Of a DNA stretch of 64,000 nucleotides, positions 9,123 through 19,019 are shown piece by piece. This stretch comes from Achromobacter sp. Bel (lineage in GTDB: Bacteria > Pseudomonadota > Gammaproteobacteria > Burkholderiales > Burkholderiaceae_B), in assembly GCF_012928505.1 (NCBI RefSeq), contig NZ_JABBJN010000003.1:62001-126000 (forward strand). The letters are read 5' to 3'. Numbering within the stretch: the stretch's first letter is position 1; every line of letters starts with the position of its first letter. The notes below the pieces were generated by a model. That model had not been told where the DNA came from. It made no database searches and was given only the letters and a program-made list of their open reading frames with translations. A program made the translations under genes and the position numbers.

Positions 9123-9776
9123 ATGAATCACCCTGGTCTGCACACCGCCATGGCCCACTGTGGCCTGATCGCCATCCTGCGCGGCATCAAGCCCGCCGAA
9201 GCGGAAGGCATCGGCCTTGAACTCTATGGCGCGGGCTTCCGCCTGATCGAAGTGCCGCTGAATTCACCCGACCCGCTCACCAGCATCCGCGCGATGCGCG
9301 CGGCGCTGCCCACCGATTGCCTGATCGGCGCGGGCACGGTGCTGAATCCCGACGATTGCGCCCGCGTCCAGGACGCAGGCGGCGAACTGATCGTCATGCC
9401 GCACAGCGATGCCGCCGTGATCCGCGCCGCCAAGCAGCTGGGCATGGCGTCTTGCCCCGGCGTCGCCACCCCAACGGAAGCCTTCGCCGCGCTTGCCGCC
9501 GGCGCCGACGTGCTGAAGATGTTCCCCGCTGAACAGCTGGGCCCCGTCGTGCTGAAAGCCTGGCGCGCCGTGATGCGCCCGCCCATCGCGCTGGTCCCGG
9601 TCGGCGGCATTACGCCCGACAACCTTTCCATTTATGCCCAGGCGGGCGCCACCGGCTTCGGCCTGGGCTCCGCCCTGTACAAGCCCGGCCTGTCGGCCAC
9701 CGAAGTCGGCCAGAACGCCCGCGCATTCATCGCGGCCTGGCAACGCGCCTATCCCGTCCAGGAGACCCAAGCATGA
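9123..9776 (+). CDS. dgoA: 2-dehydro-3-deoxy-6-phosphogalactonate aldolase
   Basis: Class I aldolase that cleaves KDPGal to pyruvate and glyceraldehyde 3-phosphate. The 217-residue TIM barrel shows the conserved Glu in RLIEVPLNS, the GAGTV phosphate/substrate loop, and the Schiff-base Lys in [12 protein letters not shown], followed by PVGGI. The length fits the KDPG/KDPGal aldolase family. It starts nine bases after dgoK and its stop overlaps the dgoD start by four bases, so translation is likely coupled. Confidence 0.93.
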   Translation: MNHPGLHTAMAHCGLIAILRGIKPAEAEGIGLELYGAGFRLIEVPLNSPDPLTSIRAMRAALPTDCLIGAGTVLNPDDCARVQDAGGELIVMPHSDAAVIRAAKQLGMASCPGVATPTEAFAALAAGADVLKMFPAEQLGPVVLKAWRAVMRPPIALVPVGGITPDNLSIYAQAGATGFGLGSALYKPGLSATEVGQNARAFIAAWQRAYPVQETQA

Positions 9777-10921
9777 AGATCACCAAGCTCACTACCTACA
9801 TCGTGCCGCCTCGGTGGTGCTTCCTGAAAATCGAAACGGACGAAGGCATCGTCGGCTGGGGCGAACCCGTCGTCGAAGGCCGCGCCCACTCGGTGGCTGC
9901 CGCCGTTGACGAGTTGTCCGACTACCTGATCGGCAAAGACCCGCGCAACATCGAAGACCACTGGACGGTGCTGTACCGCGGCGGCTTCTACCGCGGCGGC
10001 GCCATCCACATGAGCGCGCTGGCCGGCATCGACCAGGCGCTGTGGGACATCAAGGGCAAGCATCTGGGCGTGCCGGTATCGCAATTGCTGGGCGGCAACG
10101 TGCGCGACCGCATCCGCGTGTATTCGTGGATCGGCGGCGACCGGCCGGCCGACACCGCCGCCGCCGCCAAGAGCGCCGTCGACCGCGGCTTTACCGCCGT
10201 GAAGATGAACGGCACCGAAGAGCTGCAGTACATCGATTCGTTCGACAAGGTTGAAAAGTGCCTTGCGAACGTGGCCGCCGTACGCGACGCGGTGGGCCCC
10301 AACGTGGGCATCGGCGTGGACTTCCACGGCCGCGTCCACAAGCCCATGGCCAAGGTGCTGATGAAAGAGCTGGACCCGTTCAAGCTGATGTTCATTGAAG
10401 AGCCCGTGCTGAGCGAACACTACGAAGCGCTGAAGGAACTGGCGCCGCTGACGTCCACGCCGATCGCGCTGGGCGAACGCCTGTTCTCGCGCTGGGACTT
10501 CAAGCGCGTGCTGTCCGAAGGCTACGTGGACATCATCCAGCCCGACCCCTCGCATGCGGGCGGCATCACCGAAACCCGCAAGATCGCCGCCATGGCCGAG
10601 GCCTACGACGTGGCACTGGCGCTGCACTGCCCGCTGGGCCCGATCGCGCTGGCCACCTGCCTGCAGATCGATGCGGGCTGCTACAACGCGTTCATCCAGG
10701 AACAGAGCCTGGGCATCCACTACAACGCCGCCAACGATCTGCTGGACTATGTCAGCAACCGCGAGGTGTTCGCGTACGAAGACGGCATGGTCGCGATTCC
10801 CCAAGGCCCTGGCCTGGGCATCGAGGTCAACGAGGAATACGTGAAGGAGCGCGCCGCCGTGGGCCACCGCTGGCGCAACCCCGTCTGGCGCCATGCCGAC
10901 GGCAGCTTCGCCGAGTGGTAA
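9773..10921 (+). CDS. dgoD: D-galactonate dehydratase
   Basis: Enolase-superfamily enzyme converting D-galactonate to 2-keto-3-deoxygalactonate, the first pathway step. All expected catalytic and Mg-binding residues are present at the same numbers as in the E. coli enzyme: D183 and H185 in VDFHGR, E209 in FIEEPV, E235 in LGERLF, and H285 in LALHCPLGP. At 382 residues it has the family length. The ATG overlaps the end of dgoA (ATGA). Confidence 0.96.
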   Translation: MKITKLTTYIVPPRWCFLKIETDEGIVGWGEPVVEGRAHSVAAAVDELSDYLIGKDPRNIEDHWTVLYRGGFYRGGAIHMSALAGIDQALWDIKGKHLGVPVSQLLGGNVRDRIRVYSWIGGDRPADTAAAAKSAVDRGFTAVKMNGTEELQYIDSFDKVEKCLANVAAVRDAVGPNVGIGVDFHGRVHKPMAKVLMKELDPFKLMFIEEPVLSEHYEALKELAPLTSTPIALGERLFSRWDFKRVLSEGYVDIIQPDPSHAGGITETRKIAAMAEAYDVALALHCPLGPIALATCLQIDAGCYNAFIQEQSLGIHYNAANDLLDYVSNREVFAYEDGMVAIPQGPGLGIEVNEEYVKERAAVGHRWRNPVWRHADGSFAEW

Positions 10922-10947
10922 TCGGATAAAAGAGAGAGGAGACACCC

Positions 10948-12258
10948 TTGTCCACCGCCACCCACGCGGGCCTGCAAAGTACCCAGCGGCCCACCCGCAG
11001 CCGCTACCTCATCATGGTGATGCTGTTCATCACCGTCGTCATCAACTACCTGGACCGCAGCAACCTGTCCATCGCCGCGCCCGCGCTCAAGGACGAGTTC
11101 GGCCTGGACACGGTGCATGAAGGCCTGATCCTGTCCGCCTTCGGCTGGACCTACGCCGCCATGCAGATCCCGGGAGGATGGCTGGTGGACCGTGTGTCGC
11201 CCCGCGTGCTCTATGCCGCGGCGCTGATCCTGTGGTCAGCCGCCACCTTCTTCATGGGATTTGCCGGCAGCTTCGTCATCCTGTTCGTGCTGCGCCTGGC
11301 GGTCGGCGCGCTGGAAGCGCCCGCCTACCCGATCAACAACCGCGTCGTCACCACCTGGTTCCCGGAAAAGGAACGCGCCACCGCCATCGGCTTCTACACG
11401 TCGGGGCAGTTCGTCGGCCTGGCTTTCCTGACGCCCGTGCTGGCCTGGCTGCAGCACCACTACGGCTGGCACATGGTGTTCGTCAGCACCGGCTTGCTCG
11501 GCATCGTCTGGGGGGTGCTGTGGTATCTGATCTACCGCGAACCGCGCCAGTTCAAAGGCGCCAATGCGGCCGAGCTTGAGCTGATCCAGAAAGGCGGCGG
11601 CGTCATCGATCTGGACCGCAACGCCAAAGCCAAGAAGGCGCCGTTCGACTGGAATGACCTGGCGCTGGTCATGACCAAGCGCAAGCTGTGGGGCGTGTAC
11701 CTGGGCCAGTTCTGCCTGACGTCCACGCTGTGGTTCTTCCTGACGTGGTTCCCCACCTATCTGGTGAAGTACCGCGGCATGGATTTCATCAAGTCGGGCT
11801 TCCTGGCGTCGGTGCCCTTCCTGGCGGCGTTCGTCGGCGTGCTGTGCTCGGGCGTGCTGTCCGACTTCCTGATCCGCCGCGGCGCCACGGTCGGCCTGGC
11901 GCGCAAACTGCCGATCATCCTGGGCCTGTTGATCTCGACGTCGATGATCGGTGCCAACTTCACCGATTCCACGCCGTGGGTGATCTTCTTTCTGGCCGTG
12001 GCCTTCTTCGGCAACGGACTGGCGTCGATCACGTGGTCTTTGGTGTCGACGCTGGCGCCCGTGCGCCTCTTGGGCCTGACGGGCGGCGTATTCAATTTCG
12101 TCGGCAACCTGTCCTCGATCTGCACGCCGATCGTGATCGGTTTCCTGGTGTCGAAAGACAGCTTCGCGCCGGCCATCGTATACGTGTCGTCGCTGGCCTT
12201 GCTGGGCGCGCTGTCGTACATCCTGCTGGTGGGGAAAGTGGAGCGGATCGAAGCCTGA
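10948..12258 (+). CDS. dgoT: MFS transporter, probable D-galactonate importer
   Basis: A 436-residue major facilitator of the anion:cation symporter (ACS) family with twelve predicted membrane helices. It carries the family signature INYLDRSNLSIAAP near the N-terminus and the loop motif GGWLVDRVSPR between helices 2 and 3. By position at the end of the dgo operon it is the galactonate symporter. Translation starts at TTG 10948 behind a strong purine-rich ribosome site (AGAGAGGAG). A strong terminator follows. Confidence 0.87.
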   Translation: MSTATHAGLQSTQRPTRSRYLIMVMLFITVVINYLDRSNLSIAAPALKDEFGLDTVHEGLILSAFGWTYAAMQIPGGWLVDRVSPRVLYAAALILWSAATFFMGFAGSFVILFVLRLAVGALEAPAYPINNRVVTTWFPEKERATAIGFYTSGQFVGLAFLTPVLAWLQHHYGWHMVFVSTGLLGIVWGVLWYLIYREPRQFKGANAAELELIQKGGGVIDLDRNAKAKKAPFDWNDLALVMTKRKLWGVYLGQFCLTSTLWFFLTWFPTYLVKYRGMDFIKSGFLASVPFLAAFVGVLCSGVLSDFLIRRGATVGLARKLPIILGLLISTSMIGANFTDSTPWVIFFLAVAFFGNGLASITWSLVSTLAPVRLLGLTGGVFNFVGNLSSICTPIVIGFLVSKDSFAPAIVYVSSLALLGALSYILLVGKVERIEA

Positions 12259-12302
12259 CGGGGGCATGCAGTCTTACCTGCCGATTACGATCGGAATGGA
12301 AA

Positions 12303-12331
12303 GGGCGTCCAATGAACGGACGCCCTTTTTT
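12303..12331. terminator. Rho-independent terminator between the dgo operon and the ABC operon
   Basis: A perfect 8-bp stem (GGGCGTCC / GGACGCCC) with a 7-base loop is followed by a run of T on the plus strand and preceded by A residues. It can therefore serve both the plus-strand dgo operon and, more weakly, the convergent minus-strand ABC operon. Confidence 0.85.
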
Positions 12332-12353
12332 CCGGCCAACGAGCCAGGTCCCC

Positions 12354-14006
12354 CTAGTGCGGCGCGGCCTGGACCGGCCGGAACCGTTTGAAGTCCCAAT
12401 GTCTTCCGGGTGCGGCGTCGAGCAATTGGCGCGTATACCCATCCTGCGGCCGCGTCAGCACCTCGACCGCCTGCCCCGCCTCCACGATCCGCCCGGACTT
12501 CATCACAACAATGGAATTGCAGATCTGTGCGGCCACCCGCAGATCGTGGGTGATGAACAGCACAGCCGTGTCGGTGCGGGTACGGATGTCCTCGATCAGT
12601 TCCAGCACCTGCGCCTGCACCGACACATCAAGCGCCGACACCGCCTCGTCGGCAATCAGGATATCGGGCCGTAGGGCCAACGCCCGCGCGATGCAGATGC
12701 GCTGGCGCTGGCCACCCGAGAACTGATGCGGGTAGCGGTCCATGGTGTCCGCCCCCAATCCCACGATATCCAGCAGTTCGACGGCGCGCGCCCGGGCTTC
12801 CCCTTCCGGCACGCCGAAATTGCGCATGCCCTCGACGATGGAGTCCCCCACGCGGATGCGCGCATTCAAAGAGCGGTACGGATCCTGGAACACCACCTGG
12901 ATCCGCTTGCGCACCGGCTGGAACTCACGCTTGGTGGCCGTGGCGATCTCGGTGCCGTCCAGGCGCACACTGCCAGCGCTGGGGTCGATCAAGCGCGCGA
13001 TGCAGCGGGCCAGGGTGGACTTGCCCGAGCCGGATTCACCCACGATGCCCACGATCTCCTTCTTGCGCAGGGTAAAGCTGACATCGCGCACCGCATGCAC
13101 CGTGCGTTTAGCCTTGAAGAAGCCGCGCTCGGCATAGGTCTTTTCCAGGCCATTCACAACCAGGACTGGCTCGCCCGTGGGCGCTTGCCTCGCCTGCGGC
13201 GCCAGGCCGGGAACAGAGGACACCAGCATGCGGGTGTAGGCTTCTTTCGGGCGCGCCAGGATGTCGTCGCGCGACCCCACCTCCACCAGCCGCCCACGGT
13301 TCATCACCGCGATGCGGTCGGCAATCTCTGCCACCACACCGAAATCGTGCGTGATGAACAACACCGCCGTATTGTGCGACCGTTGCAATTCCCGGATCAG
13401 CGCCAGGATCTGCTTTTGGGTCGTGACGTCCAAGGCGGTGGTGGGCTCGTCGGCGATGAGCAGCTTGGGATTCAGGATCAACGCCATGCAAATGACGATG
13501 CGCTGGCGCTGCCCGCCCGACAACTGGTGCGGGTAGGAATGGTAGATGCGCTCCACCTCCGGCAGGCGCACCGATTCCATCATGTCCAGGATCTTGCGCT
13601 TGCGCGCTGCGGCATCCATGGCGCAATGGGTGCGCAGCACCTCGTCGATCTGCCAGCCCACGGTGCGCACCGGGTTCAGCGCCGTCATGGGCTCCTGAAA
13701 GACCATGGACATGCGGGTGGCGCGCAGTTCGCGCAAGCGCTCCGGCGAACACGCGAGCACGTCTTCCCCATCCAGCAGAATGCGGCCGGCAGCAGGCCGG
13801 AGCGCGTCGGGCGCCAACAGCCCCATCACCGAAAAGGACGTGACGGACTTGCCCGAGCCGGACTCGCCCACCACGCACAAGGTTTCGCCGGCGTGGATAT
13901 CAAAGCTGATGCCCTCCACGACCGCGCGCTCCTCTTCCCCGGGCGCGCCCACCAACTGCACCGTCAGGTTTTGCACTTGCAGTACGGGCATTGTGGAATC
14001 GGTCAT
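12354..14006 (-). CDS. Dipeptide/oligopeptide-type ABC transporter, fused double ATP-binding protein
   Basis: A 550-residue protein with two complete ABC cassettes in tandem, as in GsiA-type fusions of DppD and DppF. Cassette 1 has Walker A GESGSGKS (residues 47-54), an LSGGQRQR signature and the IADEPTTALD Walker B. Cassette 2 has Walker A around residue 328, an FSGGQRQR signature and IADEAVSALD. It hydrolyses ATP on the cytoplasmic face to power import. It is last in a minus-strand operon with two permeases, a receptor and probably the two hydrolases upstream. Confidence 0.93.
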   Translation of the reverse strand: MTDSTMPVLQVQNLTVQLVGAPGEEERAVVEGISFDIHAGETLCVVGESGSGKSVTSFSVMGLLAPDALRPAAGRILLDGEDVLACSPERLRELRATRMSMVFQEPMTALNPVRTVGWQIDEVLRTHCAMDAAARKRKILDMMESVRLPEVERIYHSYPHQLSGGQRQRIVICMALILNPKLLIADEPTTALDVTTQKQILALIRELQRSHNTAVLFITHDFGVVAEIADRIAVMNRGRLVEVGSRDDILARPKEAYTRMLVSSVPGLAPQARQAPTGEPVLVVNGLEKTYAERGFFKAKRTVHAVRDVSFTLRKKEIVGIVGESGSGKSTLARCIARLIDPSAGSVRLDGTEIATATKREFQPVRKRIQVVFQDPYRSLNARIRVGDSIVEGMRNFGVPEGEARARAVELLDIVGLGADTMDRYPHQFSGGQRQRICIARALALRPDILIADEAVSALDVSVQAQVLELIEDIRTRTDTAVLFITHDLRVAAQICNSIVVMKSGRIVEAGQAVEVLTRPQDGYTRQLLDAAPGRHWDFKRFRPVQAAPH

Positions 14007-14007
14007 C

Positions 14008-14904
14008 TCAAATCCTCCGCGCCATCTTCGGATCCAGCGCGTCGCGCATGGCGTCGCCCAGCATGTTCACACTAAGCACAGTCAGCGCCAGGAACAGTCC
14101 CGGCAGCAGAATCAGCCCCGGTTTGATCTGGAAGTACATCCTCCCCTCGGCAATGACGTTGCCCCATGACGGGAACTCGGGTGGCATGCCCACGCCCAGA
14201 AAGCTCATGACCGCCTCTGACAGCATGGCGGACGCGAAAATGAACGTGCCCTGCACGATCAGCGGCGCCAGCGTGTTGGGCACCAGATGACGCATCATCA
14301 AGGTGTGCGTGGGAGTACCCAACGATATTGCAGCTTCCACGTAGGGCTCGTCGCGCAAGCTCAGGATCAGGCCGCGCACCAGCCGTACCACCCGCGGAAA
14401 CTCCGGCACGGCGATGGCGATCAGCACTGTCAGCATGCTTGCGCCGGTCACGGCGACCAGGGCGATGGCCAGCAGGATGGTGGGCACGGACATGATGCCG
14501 TCCATGATCCGCATGATGACCATGTCCGCCGCTCGGAAATAGCCGGCGATCACGCCCAGCACCAGCCCGGGCACCAGCGCCGCCACGGCGGTGCCGGCGC
14601 CGATCATCAGCGACACGCGTGCGCCGTGGACAACGCGCGACAGCACGTCACGACCGTAGGCGTCGGTTCCGAACCAGTGTTCGGCCGAGAATCCCTTCAA
14701 CCGCTGCATGGGGTTGATGGCCATGGGGTCGGCCAGCCCCAGTAGATTGGCGGCGATGGCCGCCAGAACGATGACGGCAAGCATCACCAGGGCGGCCATG
14801 ACCGGCCAGGAGGACAGCGCACGGACCAGCGCCGGTCGCGGACGCCTGCGTGGCACGGGCGCAGCCACGGCCGCTCCCGCCATGGAGTGTATAGAGGACG
14901 ACAT
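14008..14904 (-). CDS. ABC transporter permease, DppC/GsiD type
   Basis: A 298-residue inner-membrane permease with an N-terminal single helix, the FGTDAYGRDVLSRVVHGARVSL segment typical of DppC/OppC proteins, and the EAA loop around EAAISLGTPTHTLMMRH that contacts the ATPase. It starts next to the end of the DppB-like gene and ends two bases before the ATPase gene. It forms the heterodimeric channel with the neighbouring permease. Confidence 0.92.
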   Translation of the reverse strand: MSSSIHSMAGAAVAAPVPRRRPRPALVRALSSWPVMAALVMLAVIVLAAIAANLLGLADPMAINPMQRLKGFSAEHWFGTDAYGRDVLSRVVHGARVSLMIGAGTAVAALVPGLVLGVIAGYFRAADMVIMRIMDGIMSVPTILLAIALVAVTGASMLTVLIAIAVPEFPRVVRLVRGLILSLRDEPYVEAAISLGTPTHTLMMRHLVPNTLAPLIVQGTFIFASAMLSEAVMSFLGVGMPPEFPSWGNVIAEGRMYFQIKPGLILLPGLFLALTVLSVNMLGDAMRDALDPKMARRI

Positions 14905-14914
14905 TCGGATTCCT

Positions 14915-15856
14915 TCAATAACGGATGCGCGGGTCGAACACCGAGTACAGGACGTCGATGGTCAGGTTCACGCCGATGTAGACCAGCGAGAACAGCAGGA
15001 TCAGGCCCTGGATCAGCGGATAGTCGCGAGCCAGCACGGACTCGACCACCAGCCTGCCCAGGCCGGGCAGGTTGAATACCGATTCCGTGACCACAACCCC
15101 GCTGATCAGCAACGCGATACTGACGCCGATCACGGTGATGATGGGCACGGCGGCGTTGCGCAGCGCGTGCGCCATCATCACGGCGCGCTCGGTGATGCCC
15201 TTGGCGCGTGCCGTGCGGATGAAGTCTTCGCCCATCACTTCCAGTACGCTGCTGCGGGCGATGCGCGCGATCAACGCGACGAACCCCGTGCTGAGGGCGA
15301 TCGTCGGCAGCAGCAGGTGCAGGCCGAAGGCCAGCAATCCCGCCGACGGCGACTTATAGCCCTGCACCGGCAGCCAGCCCAGCGTCATCGCGAACAGCAA
15401 GATCAGCGCGTAGCCCGTGACGAAGATGGGCACCGAGAATCCCAGCACTGAAAACGCCATCACGGCCCGGTCGGCGCGGGTGCCCCGGCGCCACGCCGAG
15501 AACACGCCGAGCGGCACGGCGATCAACGTCGATAGCAAGATCGTCGACAGCGCCAGGGCCAGCGACGGGCCGACGCGGTTGCCGATCATGGCCGTGACCG
15601 GCGTGCCCGAATGCAGCGACACGCCCAGGTCGCCCCGCAGCACCTGCCCGCCCCACAACAGGAATTGCGTGACCAGGGACCGGTCCAGCCCCATGTGCTC
15701 GCGGATCTGGGCAAGCTGCGTCTCGGTGGCGGCGTCGCCCGCCAGGATCAGCGCGGGATCCCCCGGCGTCAGGCGCAGCAAGCAGAACACCAGCACCGCC
15801 ACCGTCAGCACTACGGGAACCGTGGCCAGGACGCGTCTGAGTAGGTAGCTGAACAT
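14915..15856 (-). CDS. ABC transporter permease, DppB/GsiC type
   Basis: A 313-residue permease with the DppB/OppB N-terminus (YLLRRVLATVPVVL), the RLTPGDPA motif in the first periplasmic loop, the EAA-like loop at DFIRTARAKGI, and six membrane helices. It pairs with the DppC-type permease. The gene lies six bases downstream of the receptor gene. Confidence 0.92.
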   Translation of the reverse strand: MFSYLLRRVLATVPVVLTVAVLVFCLLRLTPGDPALILAGDAATETQLAQIREHMGLDRSLVTQFLLWGGQVLRGDLGVSLHSGTPVTAMIGNRVGPSLALALSTILLSTLIAVPLGVFSAWRRGTRADRAVMAFSVLGFSVPIFVTGYALILLFAMTLGWLPVQGYKSPSAGLLAFGLHLLLPTIALSTGFVALIARIARSSVLEVMGEDFIRTARAKGITERAVMMAHALRNAAVPIITVIGVSIALLISGVVVTESVFNLPGLGRLVVESVLARDYPLIQGLILLFSLVYIGVNLTIDVLYSVFDPRIRY

Positions 15857-15862
15857 ACTGGC

Positions 15863-17467
15863 TTACCGGCTGGCTTTCTTGATGTTCCAGAACACCGGCG
15901 CGGGCGAATCCAGCACGCCCGACAATTTCTTGCTGTAGGCCGCCGCCGTTTCGATCTGGCCCAGCGTGATCGCCACGCCTTCGTCCAGCATCACGTCCTG
16001 AAGCTGTTCGGCCAACTGCTTGCGCTCCGCTTCGGAACCCGCCACCAGGAACTTATCGCGCAGGGTTTCCACTTGGGGCACGGTCGGCCAGCCGAACCAG
16101 GCCTTCTCGCCGTTGGCCGATACGCCATAGTTGCGCAGCGGATCCATGATCTCGCTGTTATGCCACGTGGTCACGAAAATGCTCCAGCCGCCTTTGGCCG
16201 GCACATCGCGGTTGGCGCGGCGCGACAGCATGGTCATGAAGTCCATGGCCTGCAGTTGCACGTTGAAGCCTGCCTGACGCAACTGCTGCGCCATCACGAC
16301 AGGGATGGCCGAGGCCATCGCGATATCCGTGGCGTGAAGGATCACCACCGGCGCCCCGTCGTACTTCGCTTCCTTCAGCAGCGCCTTGGCCTTTTCGATG
16401 TTGGACGGCACGATCATGTCCGCGCGCGTGTTGCTGGAATACGGCAGGTTGCAGCCGAACACCGCTCCGCAGGTCTTGTAGAACTCGGGATCCCCCACCT
16501 GCGCCTTCAGGATGTCATCCTGGCCCACCGCGTACATGGCGGCCTGGCGGACCAGCTTGTTGTCGAACGGCGCATTCAACTGGTTGAAGCGATACATGGG
16601 CTGATATCCCATCTTGTCCAGCACGCGCAGCGTAAGGTCGGGCGCCCCCTTGACCATGGGCACCAGGTCGAACGGCACCGTCTCGATATAGTCGACTTCT
16701 CCGCCCAGCAGCGCGTTCACGGTCGTCATCGGGTCGGCCATGGCCACCCATTCCACGCGATCCACGTTGACGACCTTGCCGCCCGCCGTCCAGCTTGGCG
16801 CTTCCTTACGCGGCACATAATCCGTGTTCTTCTCGTACACCGTCTTCACGCCCGGCTGGAATTCCTTCTGCACGAACTTGAATGGGCCTGAACCGGTGTA
16901 GTCGGTGATGGCTTGCGCTACCGGCGTTTGCGCCACCCGCTTGGGCATCATGAAACTGGGCAGGCCACTGGGCTTGCCCAATGCCGACAGCAAATCGGCC
17001 GGCGCGTTCAGCACGATACTGAACGTCTTGTCATCGATGACGTTCATCGACGCCACAAGCGGCATCAGCTGGCGGCCCGTCTTGTCGGACTGCGCCCACC
17101 GCTGGATGGATGCCACGCAATCCTCGGCCTTTACCGGCGCGCCGTCGTGCCACTTCAGGCCGTCACGCAGGGTGAAGGTATAAGTCTTGCCGTCGGCCGA
17201 GATGTCCCATTTGTCGGCCATCTGGGGCTGGATCTTGTTGTCGGCGTCGGTGGCCAGCAAGGTGTCGTAGATCATGTAGGCGTGGTTGCGCGTCTGGTGA
17301 GACGCGGTCAACACCGGATCCAGCACGGTCAATTTGCTGGCCATCACCACGGTCAGCGTTTCGGCCTGCACGGGCGCCCAGGCCATCGCAGCGGCGCAAG
17401 CCAGCATGGCGCCAACGCGGCTCAGCCCGAAACGGGCTTCGAGTCTTTCTTCATTGAGATAAGCCAT
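15863..17467 (-). CDS. Periplasmic substrate-binding protein of the peptide-type ABC transporter
   Basis: A 534-residue SBP_bac_5 receptor with a signal peptide (hydrophobic stretch, cleavage near VQA, about residue 35). Typical DppA/OppA-like features include the WDISADGKTYTFTLRDGLKWHDG segment near residue 110. The ligand cannot be read from sequence. Linkage to an amidohydrolase and a hydantoinase suggests a cyclic amide or ureide rather than a peptide; that is inference from position. Confidence 0.9.
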   Translation of the reverse strand: MAYLNEERLEARFGLSRVGAMLACAAAMAWAPVQAETLTVVMASKLTVLDPVLTASHQTRNHAYMIYDTLLATDADNKIQPQMADKWDISADGKTYTFTLRDGLKWHDGAPVKAEDCVASIQRWAQSDKTGRQLMPLVASMNVIDDKTFSIVLNAPADLLSALGKPSGLPSFMMPKRVAQTPVAQAITDYTGSGPFKFVQKEFQPGVKTVYEKNTDYVPRKEAPSWTAGGKVVNVDRVEWVAMADPMTTVNALLGGEVDYIETVPFDLVPMVKGAPDLTLRVLDKMGYQPMYRFNQLNAPFDNKLVRQAAMYAVGQDDILKAQVGDPEFYKTCGAVFGCNLPYSSNTRADMIVPSNIEKAKALLKEAKYDGAPVVILHATDIAMASAIPVVMAQQLRQAGFNVQLQAMDFMTMLSRRANRDVPAKGGWSIFVTTWHNSEIMDPLRNYGVSANGEKAWFGWPTVPQVETLRDKFLVAGSEAERKQLAEQLQDVMLDEGVAITLGQIETAAAYSKKLSGVLDSPAPVFWNIKKASR

Positions 17468-17531
17468 TTCATTCCCTTGAGTTTTTTATGGATGAACGGG
17501 GCCTGTCGCCGGCCCCTGAGGTTGAACCGGG

Positions 17532-18974
17532 TCAGACGATGTCGAACGAGAGCGGCGACATCTGTTCGGCCGTGCGGCCCGCCACCAGGTCGCGCGAAGG
17601 CACCAGCGCTTCGGCGCGACGCTGGGCCTCGTCCACCTGCTCGGCTGCCTTGCGGTAGTCCAGCGATTGCACCTGACCTGCATGCACCACGCGCTGGCCA
17701 TCGATGTACACGGTGTGCACGGCGCGGTCAGCCGCGGCGTAAACCAGGCTGCGCACGGGGTCGCGCGACGGGCGCATCAAATGATGGGTCATGTCCACCA
17801 GCACCAGGTCGGCGCGCGCGCCTACCGCAATACGGCCCAGGTCCTCTCGCCCCAATGCGGTGGCGCCCCCGACGGTGGCGGCATGGAAGACTTCGCCCGT
17901 GCTGACGGCGCGCGGCGTCTGCGCCATGAGGCGCGCCAGATAGCCGACGTGGCGCATTTCCTCGATCATGTTGTGCGGATAGGTGTCGGTGCCGATGCCC
18001 AGGTTGATGCCGGCCCGGCGATAGCGCCCGAAGTCGCGCAACGCCATGCCCCGACGCATGAACACCGTGGGGCAATGCGCCACGCTGGCGCCCGTCTCGG
18101 CCAGGATGGTCAGATCGGTGGCGGTGCTCCAGTGCGTGTTCGGGTGATCGTCCACGAAAATGCCATGGCCGACGATGCTGCCGGGGTCCAGCACACCCAG
18201 GCTATGCAACCACTGGATCGGCGTCAGGCCATGACGGCGCGTGATTTCGTGGAACTCGGGCAGGGATTGGGCGGCATGCGTCTGCCAGCCGATGCTCCGG
18301 CGCTTGGCTTCCTGGTGGCTCGCCTTCAGCAGTTCCGGTGTGCAGGTGTCGATCTGCGCCGGCACCAGCATCCCCGTCAAACGGCCGCACTCATGCGCCT
18401 CGGCGCGGTCGATGAGCGCCAGTGCGCGCTCCATGCCGGCTTCGCCGGCCTTCTCATTCCAGTCGTACTCGACGACGTGGCCGTTGCGCGTGTACCAGCG
18501 CGCCGAGCGGAACATGGGCGCGATGTAGGCGCGCAGCCCGCTTTGCACCATGATGTCGATCCACTGCTCGTGCGCGACCGACATATCGACCACTGTCGTC
18601 ACACCGGACATCAGCAGCTCGGCGGCGGCCAGCGTCAGTTGGGCGGGCGCGGCCTCGTCGTCGCCTTCCATCGTGGGCATGTACTCGTACAGGTTCGAGT
18701 TATACAGGCCGGCCGATCCCGTCTCGTCCGTGTAACCCTTGTTGATGGGCTCATGCACAAGATGGCTGTGGATATCCACCAGGCCAGGCATCACCATCAT
18801 GCCCTGGCCGCTGACGATGTCCGCGTCCGGCACAGCGGCTTGCGCGCCGGGTCCGACATGCGTGATGCGCCCATCCGCGAACGCCACATCGGCATTCTTC
18901 ATGTAGACGTGGCGCTTACGCGCCTCGTCCCAGGCAACCACGACATCGGCGTTCTTGATCAGGGTAGTTTTCAA
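17532..18974 (-). CDS. ATZ/TRZ-type amidohydrolase (cytosine deaminase/chlorohydrolase-like)
   Basis: A 480-residue metal-dependent hydrolase of the amidohydrolase superfamily. The metal site is complete: HxH in DIHSHLVHEP, His in QTHAAQS, His in GHGIFV and Asp in GIGTDTYPHN, the subtype pattern of deaminases and chlorohydrolases acting on nitrogen heterocycles. It lies between the ABC receptor and the hydantoinase in the same orientation. A joint role in taking up and breaking down a heterocyclic or ureide compound is likely, but the substrate is unknown. Confidence 0.85.
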   Translation of the reverse strand: MKTTLIKNADVVVAWDEARKRHVYMKNADVAFADGRITHVGPGAQAAVPDADIVSGQGMMVMPGLVDIHSHLVHEPINKGYTDETGSAGLYNSNLYEYMPTMEGDDEAAPAQLTLAAAELLMSGVTTVVDMSVAHEQWIDIMVQSGLRAYIAPMFRSARWYTRNGHVVEYDWNEKAGEAGMERALALIDRAEAHECGRLTGMLVPAQIDTCTPELLKASHQEAKRRSIGWQTHAAQSLPEFHEITRRHGLTPIQWLHSLGVLDPGSIVGHGIFVDDHPNTHWSTATDLTILAETGASVAHCPTVFMRRGMALRDFGRYRRAGINLGIGTDTYPHNMIEEMRHVGYLARLMAQTPRAVSTGEVFHAATVGGATALGREDLGRIAVGARADLVLVDMTHHLMRPSRDPVRSLVYAAADRAVHTVYIDGQRVVHAGQVQSLDYRKAAEQVDEAQRRAEALVPSRDLVAGRTAEQMSPLSFDIV

Positions 18975-19019
18975 CGCAATTTCCTCCGAAATGAGTCACT
19001 GGTATCCGTGCGGCGCATG

